Below, piece by piece: positions 45,404 to 50,399 of a stretch of 50,399 bases of DNA. The first letter of the stretch is position 1. Each line of letters starts with the position of its first letter. The stretch comes from Candidatus Baltobacteraceae bacterium (GTDB lineage: Bacteria > Vulcanimicrobiota > Vulcanimicrobiia > Vulcanimicrobiales > Vulcanimicrobiaceae). The stretch covers positions 1 through 50,399 of the forward strand of contig DATBTN010000067.1 of the NCBI GenBank assembly GCA_036559195.1. The letters are read 5' to 3'. The notes beneath the pieces were generated by a model that saw only the letters and a list, made by a program, of their open reading frames with translations, searched no databases and was not told where the DNA came from. Position numbers and translations under genes: made by a program.

Positions 45404-45578
45404 GCAGAATCATCCAGATGACGCCGGCCAGCAATGCCGAGATCGTGACCGCGACGCGGTCGTTGAAATGGTGAGGCACGACGAACTTCAGCATGAGGAA
45501 CGTGATGACGGCGAAGATCGCCAAGAAGGCCAGCAGCCAGCGAAGTTCGCCGAGCGGAGAAGACGGTGGGGTGCGCAC
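45378..45578 (-). CDS. Small two-helix membrane protein
   Basis: 66 aa from a GTG start at 45578. Two hydrophobic stretches (about residues 13-32 and 42-59) are separated by a short polar loop (PHHFNDR). Unrecognised. It overlaps the RNA methyltransferase gene and is divergent from the Nudix gene with 48 nt between starts. Confidence 0.55.
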   Translation of the reverse strand: MRTPPSSPLGELRWLLAFLAIFAVITFLMLKFVVPHHFNDRVAVTISALLAGVIWMILRANAARRA

Positions 45579-45626
45579 GCCCCTTTCTTACGAGGCGCGC
45601 TCGCGCTTTTCCGTTAATGAGCGCGC

Positions 45627-46160
45627 ATGGAGAGAACGCCCAAGACCGTGGCAACGCGCGAGATCTATGCCGGCCGCATCTTCGAGGTTCGCGTCGATAC
45701 CGTCGAGTTCGCCGGCGCGCGTCGCGAGATCGACGTGGTCGAGCATCGCGGTTCCGTTGCCGTCCTCGCGCTGCCGGCTCCCGATAGCCTGCTGCTGGTA
45801 CGGCAGTACCGGCATCCCGCCGGCCGCGAGCTCTGGGAGATTCCGGCCGGGATGATCGAGCCCGGCGAGGAGCCGGCCGTCGCCGCTAGGCGCGAACTAC
45901 TCGAGGAGACCGGGTATCGAGCGGCTCGCATCGCGCCGATGTTCGGTCTCTACCCGACGCCGGGGTTTTGCACCGAACTGCTTCACCTCTTCGTCGCGGA
46001 GGGGCTGGAGGCGGGCAACGCCGCTCCCGACGAGGACGAACGGATCGATTTGCAGGCGTTCGGACTCCCGCAAGCGCTTGCGATGCTTGGCGACGGCACG
46101 ATCTGCGACCTCAAGACCGCCGCAGCCCTGCTATGGCTTGCTCGGAAGCGCCATCAATAA
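45627..46160 (+). CDS. Nudix hydrolase, ADP-ribose pyrophosphatase-like
   Basis: 177 aa. The Nudix box runs from G75, with GEE at 80-82 and R89-E-L-L-E-E-T-G96, the metal-binding helix. The N-terminal segment (REIYAGRIFEVRVDTVEF) is that of ADP-sugar pyrophosphatases, which cleave ADP-ribose to AMP and ribose-5-phosphate. Substrate is assigned by this resemblance only. A hypothetical gene follows 98 nt downstream. Confidence 0.88.
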   Translation: MERTPKTVATREIYAGRIFEVRVDTVEFAGARREIDVVEHRGSVAVLALPAPDSLLLVRQYRHPAGRELWEIPAGMIEPGEEPAVAARRELLEETGYRAARIAPMFGLYPTPGFCTELLHLFVAEGLEAGNAAPDEDERIDLQAFGLPQALAMLGDGTICDLKTAAALLWLARKRHQ

Positions 46161-46258
46161 ATTCGGCGAATCATCCGATAACGTACTTTACGGAGCGCCA
46201 CGGCAGTTTTATCTGCCTGGGCGATTCTTGGCATGGAAGCGGCACTGGGGAGGCACGC

Positions 46259-46537
46259 GTGGAGACTCCTAGCGACATCAACGCGGTTCTGAAACACTTA
46301 TTGCGTAACGAAGACGCGGACGCGTCGGCGCCCTCACGACTGGCGGCCGAGGACGAGGCCTACCTCACGCGGCTCGTGGCGGCGATTCGATCCGGCAAAT
46401 CGGCGGTGCTCATCGTTGAAGACTCCGACGAGAAGCTCAAGTATATGTTCAGCAATGCGACGCGCGCCGAAGCGGTCAGCATGCTCGGCAAAATTATCGA
46501 GGCGACGGGCCGGCGAATCGCCAACGGCGACGATTAA
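46259..46537 (+). CDS. Hypothetical 92-residue protein
   Basis: 92 aa from the GTG at 46259, chosen because GGGGAGG (46247-46253) lies 5 nt upstream. A longer in-frame extension into the Nudix gene is not supported. The protein is acidic and helical with a central beta stretch SAVLIVEDSDEKLKYMF. Family unrecognised. A GGCAG/CTGCC hairpin lies in its leader at 46202-46217. Confidence 0.6.
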   Translation: METPSDINAVLKHLLRNEDADASAPSRLAAEDEAYLTRLVAAIRSGKSAVLIVEDSDEKLKYMFSNATRAEAVSMLGKIIEATGRRIANGDD

Positions 46538-46554
46538 AAACTCCGGACCGCTTT

Positions 46555-47967
46555 TTAGGTTTTGGGCCTCGATCGCAAGAGGAGGCCGTCGATCTTTCCA
46601 TCGGGCGTGAGCGTGAAGTCGTAGTCGTACGTTCCGCCTTCGAAGTGCGTGAGAAACACGTACACGGTATCGCCGCCCTGTTGATAGCTCGAGGTCGGCG
46701 TTATCGAGAGGAGCTTCCCGAGCGCTTTTACATTCGTCTTCGCAACGAGATCGTCGGTTAGATACTCGTTGAATTTTTGCGTGAGCTGCGTGCGATCGAT
46801 GTTAACCGCGGCCAGTTTGACCAGCCAATCTTTCGCGCGTTCGACGACCACGCTATCGACGTGCGCCGGCGGCAGCGGGGCGACGACGTCGAGAATATCG
46901 CTGGCCACTTTCTCAGGCGCAACGGTGCTGTCGCTGCCGAATCCGTCGCAGTTGGCCAAAACGATCACCGCGATGTGCTCGTCGGGAAGCAGCGCGTTCA
47001 TCGCGTGATACCCGGCGATCTCGCCATTGTGCCAGATATACCGATGGCCGCCGCGCTGGTCGATGACCCACCCCATGCCGTACGCCATCGCGCCGGGCGC
47101 GCCGCTGGGCGTCCACAGAGCCGAGACGCTATCGACGTTGAGCAAGAGCGGCATGCCGATATCCCATTTCGAGAGATCGAAGACGTTGGTTACCAGGCTG
47201 CCGGCTCCAAAAAGCCAGGTTGGATTCCAGGGTTTTACCGGAACGAAACGCCCGTTGACGCGCGTGTAGCCTACCGCGTGGGCCGGCGAAATGCCCTGAT
47301 CGCCGGCGACGAACGTGGATGACATCAGCAGCGGTTCGAAGATCTTCGTCTGCAGGTAGACCGAATACGGGACGCCGCTCACGCGCGAGACGACGAGCGC
47401 CGCGACCATGTAGTTGAAGTTGTTGTATTCGAATTTGGTGCCCGGATCGAACGACGGTTTCATCGTATCGACCGCTTTGATCAACGCATCGAACTTAATC
47501 GGACGGGTCAGATCCCCGGTGATGCCGGGCGCGTGCGTGTAATCGGGCAGACCGGAGGTTTGCTGCAGCAGCTCCTTGAGCGTTGCGTTACCGGCGACGG
47601 TGAGTTCCGGCACGTATTTCGTGACGCGATCGTCGAGCGAGAGCTTTTTGTTTTGCGCTAAGAGCAGGACGGCTGCAGCCGTGAACTGCTTGCTGATCGA
47701 TCCCGCGAAAAACTCGGTCGCGGCGCCCGCGCGGACGCGCTTGGCGATGTTCGATACGCCGAAGCCGTGCGCGTAGACGAGTCGGCCGTCCTCAACGATT
47801 CCGATCCCGAGACCCGGGGTCCGGTTGCTCGAAATCTCCGCATTCGCGATACGGTCGACCGCGCGGGTCTGATCCGCGGTAAAGACGCGCACTACGGCGG
47901 CCTGCGCGACGATCGGGAAGGCCGATAGCAAACTCAGCGCTAGTATGGAGCCGAACCATCTCCGCAT
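46555..47967 (-). CDS. Secreted serine beta-lactamase-like hydrolase (class C/esterase type)
   Basis: 470 aa with a signal peptide ending near AQA (residue 23). The SxxK motif is S90-I-S-K93, and the YxN motif is Y181-N-N183 in FEYNNFNY. A HxG-type segment (WHNGEIAGYHAMN) follows. This family includes class C beta-lactamases, DD-peptidases and esterases; the sequence alone does not show antibiotic hydrolysis. The last 100 or so residues form an extra domain. Periplasmic or extracellular. Confidence 0.83.
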   Translation of the reverse strand: MRRWFGSILALSLLSAFPIVAQAAVVRVFTADQTRAVDRIANAEISSNRTPGLGIGIVEDGRLVYAHGFGVSNIAKRVRAGAATEFFAGSISKQFTAAAVLLLAQNKKLSLDDRVTKYVPELTVAGNATLKELLQQTSGLPDYTHAPGITGDLTRPIKFDALIKAVDTMKPSFDPGTKFEYNNFNYMVAALVVSRVSGVPYSVYLQTKIFEPLLMSSTFVAGDQGISPAHAVGYTRVNGRFVPVKPWNPTWLFGAGSLVTNVFDLSKWDIGMPLLLNVDSVSALWTPSGAPGAMAYGMGWVIDQRGGHRYIWHNGEIAGYHAMNALLPDEHIAVIVLANCDGFGSDSTVAPEKVASDILDVVAPLPPAHVDSVVVERAKDWLVKLAAVNIDRTQLTQKFNEYLTDDLVAKTNVKALGKLLSITPTSSYQQGGDTVYVFLTHFEGGTYDYDFTLTPDGKIDGLLLRSRPKT

Positions 47968-48018
47968 GGCCTAGGGGTTCGGTGCGAGGGTAAGCCGGCC
48001 CCTCGCCCCGGACGCGGG

Positions 48019-48528
48019 CTACGACGTATACTTTTGGACCCGGCCGATTTCGGACTTCAGGGCGTGGATATTCTTTTTGGCGATCGACTGCAACTGCGGA
48101 TTGCGGCCCGATTTCACCTCGTGCATATTGGCATCGAGCGCCTCACGGTCGTCGATTACTACCGCTCGCACGAAACTGCGATCGAAGGTCCTGCCGTTTT
48201 CGGAAGAGATCTGCGAGTAATGATACCTGGCCACGAGCGTCGGCTTCGTCGGCGGGGCGACGCCGTTAGCCTTGGCGACTTGCCTCAGCGCGCGATTGTC
48301 GGCGTTCGCATCGGCGGCCATCGCTTGCCCCACGGCTCTAAGGGCACCGGTCGTCGCCTTATGTGCGCCGATCGACCCGATCGCGTAGCGGCCTAGCTGC
48401 GTTTGAATCGCGGTCTGTAAATACGCCGCATCTGCCGGCGAAAGTGAGGCGGCGCGCGCCAGCGCCGGAGCGCTTGCTATGGCGAGTGCGAGGGTGGAAA
48501 CGATAGTGACTTTTGAAATGAGTCTCAT
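48019..48528 (-). CDS. DUF4142 family exported protein
   Basis: 169 aa from the ATG at 48528, which begins a clear signal peptide (MRLISKVTIVSTLALAIASA). The mature part resembles DUF4142, a ferritin-like helical family of unknown function with conserved segments such as AAYLQTAIQTQLGRY and FDRSFVRAVVIDDREAL. It is isolated between the lactamase-like gene and the terminator of the rplT operon. Confidence 0.75.
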   Translation of the reverse strand: MRLISKVTIVSTLALAIASAPALARAASLSPADAAYLQTAIQTQLGRYAIGSIGAHKATTGALRAVGQAMAADANADNRALRQVAKANGVAPPTKPTLVARYHYSQISSENGRTFDRSFVRAVVIDDREALDANMHEVKSGRNPQLQSIAKKNIHALKSEIGRVQKYTS

Positions 48529-48608
48529 AATAAATATATCACCACCCGGCGCATGAGTTTCACGCAGCGCTCGCTTCCCGGTTGGACGACCGGAGCGTAC
48601 GCTGCAAA

Positions 48609-48647
48609 AAAAACCTGCGGCATCCATCGAGGGCGCCGCAGGTTTTT
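48609..48647 (-). terminator. Intrinsic terminator of infC-rpmI-rplT (bidirectional)
   Basis: Thirteen-base arms AAAAACCTGCGGC (48609-48621) and GCCGCAGGTTTTT (48635-48647) pair perfectly across a 13-nt loop. On the minus strand the stem is followed by eight U residues. It is about 200 nt after rplT. The interval 48648-48852 contains no ORF I can support; it holds only a dispersed repeat. Confidence 0.8.
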
Positions 48648-48810
48648 GAGTTGCAAGACGAGGGGCCTATGTATTCGCTGGACCACCCGTGAGACAGAGT
48701 TCGAGAAACGCTACGAATTGTGTCGACATCAGCATTCTCATGTCCACAGTATTCCCCGAATCGCACCCCATCACACGCACCAAATGCCCGCTTGCCCCCC
48801 CCCTCGACGT

Positions 48811-48850
48811 TGTCATCCTGAGCTTGTCGAAGGACGACCATGTCGAAGGA
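48811..48850. repeat. Dispersed extragenic palindromic repeat, copy 3 (inverted)
   Basis: TGTCATCCTGAGCTTGTCGA is followed by a repeated AAGGACGACCATGTCGAAGG, the inverse of the unit at 19021. As at 19021 a truncated second unit is attached. It lies just after rplT, within the 3' trailer upstream of the operon terminator. Confidence 0.7.
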
Positions 48851-48852
48851 CG

Positions 48853-49212
48853 TTACTTGCCGACCGCTTTTTTTGCGACGCTCAGGAGCGAGCCGAATGC
48901 CTTGGTGTCGGAGACGGCGAGTTCGGCCAGTGCCTTGCGATTGAGCGTGACGCCCGACTTCTTCAAGCCGTTCATCAGCACCGAATACGAGAGGCCCTCC
49001 TTGCGGGCGGCCGCGTTGATGCGGCTGATCCACAGCGAGCGAAAATCGCGCTTGCGGACGCGGCGATCGCGGAACGCATAGGAGAGTGAGTGCAGCAGCG
49101 CTTCGTTCGCAACGCGATAGTTGCGACGGCGCGCGGCGCGGAAGCCCTTGACGAGCTTCATTACCTTGCGGCGGTGTTTGAGGCCGTGAACGCCACGTTT
49201 GATACGAGCCAT
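48853..49212 (-). CDS. rplT: 50S ribosomal protein L20
   Basis: 119 aa, normal length. It begins with the L20 signature MARIKRGVHGLKHRRKVMKL (here Leu where Arg/Lys is more usual), and the conserved FRSLWISRINAAARKEGLSYS is intact. It binds 23S rRNA early in 50S assembly and in some bacteria represses the infC operon. Start 16 nt after rpmI. Confidence 0.97.
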   Translation of the reverse strand: MARIKRGVHGLKHRRKVMKLVKGFRAARRRNYRVANEALLHSLSYAFRDRRVRKRDFRSLWISRINAAARKEGLSYSVLMNGLKKSGVTLNRKALAELAVSDTKAFGSLLSVAKKAVGK

Positions 49213-49228
49213 TGTTTAGAAGCCTCCC

Positions 49229-49435
49229 TTACACCAAGTACGGAATCGTCGGCGCGAGGCGCTTGAGATCGCCCTTGAACACCGGTTGATCCTTGCGGAA
49301 ATTGCGTTTGCGCTTGCGCGTCCGTTTGCTCATGATGTGACCGCAACCGCTGAACTGGTGGCGATGCATCACTTTGCCGTTCGCGCTGACCTTCACGCGC
49401 TTGGCGGTTCCCCGGTGGGTACGAATTTTAGGCAC
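49229..49435 (-). CDS. rpmI: 50S ribosomal protein L35
   Basis: 68 aa, basic, with the L35 signature MPKIRTHRGTAKR. The GTG start at 49435 lies inside the infC coding sequence: the last codons of infC and the first of rpmI share GTGCCTAA, giving an 8-nt overlap that would couple translation. The middle carries SGCGHIMSKRTRKRKRN. Confidence 0.97.
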   Translation of the reverse strand: MPKIRTHRGTAKRVKVSANGKVMHRHQFSGCGHIMSKRTRKRKRNFRKDQPVFKGDLKRLAPTIPYLV

Positions 49436-50078
49436 TGGTAGGCTCCTCTGTCTTGACGTCCGCGTCGTGTTCCGGCTCGCGATCCTCGTCCGTCTCGTGC
49501 TCGGGCTCGACCTCGTGGGCGTGGTCGTGCTTATCGTGCGCTGAGAGGAACTTCGGCGGTCCGGTTGGCACCGCGCGCGGTGCCAAAATCATAAACATAT
49601 TCTTGCCTTCGAGTTTCGGTTCGCGCTCGACGATCGCGATCGGTGTCATATCCACCGCCATCCGGTCGAGCAGCCGACGGCCGAAGGCCGTGTAGGTAAT
49701 CTCGCGCCCGCGAAACATGATCGTGACTTTAACTTTGCTGCCGTCCTGCAGCAGACGTTCGGCCATGCGGGCCTTGGTCTCGTAGTCGTGAGTCTCGATT
49801 TTAGGCCGCAGCTTCACTTCTTTGAGTTCGAAGTTTTTCTGCTTCTTGCGGGTATCTTTGTCTTTCTTCTGCTGTTCGTATTTGAGGCGGCCGTAGTCGC
49901 CTATTTTGCACACCGGCGGTTGCGCCGTGGGCGAGACTTCGATCAGATCGAGACCGGAGACTCGCGCGCGAGCCTGAGCATCCTCGGTCAGCATAATTCC
50001 GAGCTGTGCCCCGTCCTCGTCGATGACGCGAACCTGGCGAATCCTAATCTGGTCGTTTATACGCAGCGGTCGAGCTAT
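49428..50078 (-). CDS. infC: Translation initiation factor IF-3, AUA start
   Basis: 216 aa. The conserved N-terminus ARPLRINDQIRIRQVRVID is present only if translation begins at ATA (50078-50076). An in-frame TAA lies 12 nt upstream of it and no ATG, GTG or TTG falls between. AAGGAG ends 6 nt before the ATA, ideal spacing. infC of E. coli likewise uses a rare start (AUU) that IF-3 itself discriminates against, an autoregulatory device. The C-terminal domain is typical, ending in an acidic tail of about 40 residues rich in Glu, Asp and His. It heads infC-rpmI-rplT. Confidence 0.95.
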   Translation of the reverse strand: MARPLRINDQIRIRQVRVIDEDGAQLGIMLTEDAQARARVSGLDLIEVSPTAQPPVCKIGDYGRLKYEQQKKDKDTRKKQKNFELKEVKLRPKIETHDYETKARMAERLLQDGSKVKVTIMFRGREITYTAFGRRLLDRMAVDMTPIAIVEREPKLEGKNMFMILAPRAVPTGPPKFLSAHDKHDHAHEVEPEHETDEDREPEHDADVKTEEPTSA

Positions 50079-50088
50079 GAGTCTCTCC

Positions 50089-50320
50089 TTTTAACTGAGA
50101 TTGCACTTCGCGCAATCTCCGGCACTCCGGTCCGCTTCCGACACGTTGCGTCGGAATCGGCCCTGCGCGCCCCCACCCCTGACTTCGCGGGTGGGACCCC
50201 GATTTTTTAACTGAGATTGCACTTCGCGCAATCTCCGGCACTCCGGTCCGCTTCCGACACGTTGCGTCGGAATCGGCCGTGCGCGCCCCCACCCCTGACT
50301 TCGCGGGTGGGACCCCGATT
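50089..50320. repeat. Two tandem copies of a 116-bp structured unit in the infC leader
   Basis: Copy 1 spans 50089-50204 and copy 2 50205-50320; they differ at one base (50163 C versus 50279 G). Each unit contains three hairpins: GATTGC/GCAATC, TCCGAC/GTCGGA and CCCACCC/GGGTGGG. On the plus strand the last stem is followed by six T residues, like a terminator pointing away from infC. On the minus strand TTGCGC and TTAAAA stand 15 nt apart in each unit, a weak promoter-like pair. No protein is likely encoded. Confidence 0.85.
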
Positions 50321-50328
50321 TTTTAAAC

Positions 50329-50356
50329 AAAAAAAAGGCGTCGCCGAAGCGACCCC
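50329..50356 (-). terminator. Intrinsic terminator upstream of the infC leader
   Basis: On the minus strand GTCGC-TTCG-GCGAC (50353-50340) forms a UUCG-capped stem, extended by two further G-C pairs beyond a mismatch, and is followed by eight T residues (50336-50329). It should end the gene lying beyond the window edge. If so, the infC promoter must lie within the tandem units. The last 43 bases of the window hold no visible feature. Confidence 0.75.
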
Positions 50357-50399
50357 ATCGATTGGAACCTACCGGCGGTCCCTCGGATGAAGACCGGAT

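Noticed and set aside
50089-50320. CRISPR array
   Set aside because: Two contiguous 116-bp copies without spacers; no cas genes.
50091-50330. Overlapping short open frames across the tandem repeat
   Set aside because: They arise from the repeat length and composition. The repeat is dominated by inverted repeats and lies in the infC leader.

Overview
This window is a contiguous stretch of chromosome from a high-GC bacterium. Gene density is high, most junctions are 4-bp ATGA/GTGA overlaps, and there are no phage genes, insertion sequences, tRNAs, rRNAs or CRISPR arrays. The gene content (m-DAP-type MurE, fused gamma-alpha 2-oxoacid:ferredoxin oxidoreductase, copper-amine-oxidase-N domain protein, a YqzL-like mini-protein, CIRCE-type heat-shock operators) fits a little-studied Terrabacteria lineage. 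Eremiobacterota (WPS-2) or a relative is my guess; it is inference from gene content and has low confidence.

Region 1 (1-16064) is a nearly complete division/cell-wall (dcw) operon: mraZ, rsmH, ftsL, ftsI, murE, murF, a CofE-like ligase, mraY, murD, ftsW, a DUF2332 protein, murG, murC, murB, ddl. A sigma70-like promoter and three exactly phased TGGTG boxes (MraZ operator) precede mraZ. Two genes are not part of the textbook cluster: the F420-0:glutamate-ligase-like protein between murF and mraY, and DUF2332 between ftsW and murG. Both are locked in by overlapping or nearly touching reading frames. ftsQ, ftsA and ftsZ do not follow ddl.

Region 2 (16.1-25.7 kb) is mixed. It holds a Tat-exported amidohydrolase, a GT39-like membrane glycosyltransferase, a DUF5069 protein divergent from citrate synthase plus hisA, and a minus-strand operon (membrane protein, alanine racemase, secreted copper-amine-oxidase-N protein). 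A small membrane protein and an exported alpha/beta hydrolase follow. Citrate synthase seems to start at AUU, and the secreted protein after alr has no usable start in frame (frameshift or AUC start).

Region 3 (25.7-38.4 kb) contains two heat-shock operons, groES-groEL and hsp20-lon, each preceded by a 9-N9-9 inverted repeat of the CIRCE type. Between them lie the 2-oxoacid:ferredoxin oxidoreductase genes with two small secreted proteins, and a minus-strand operon (zinc alcohol dehydrogenase, alpha/beta hydrolase, APC permease).

Region 4 (38.4-50.4 kb) holds a cysteine dioxygenase-like gene divergent from a serine-pyruvate-type aminotransferase whose 5' leader is a chain of five hairpins. 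Next come cvpA and pheST, with a small ORF and a strong terminator in the pheST leader, then an rRNA-methyltransferase-like gene, a Nudix hydrolase, a serine beta-lactamase-like hydrolase and a DUF4142 protein. The infC-rpmI-rplT translation operon closes the window. infC starts at AUA and is preceded by a structured 116-bp unit present in two tandem copies.
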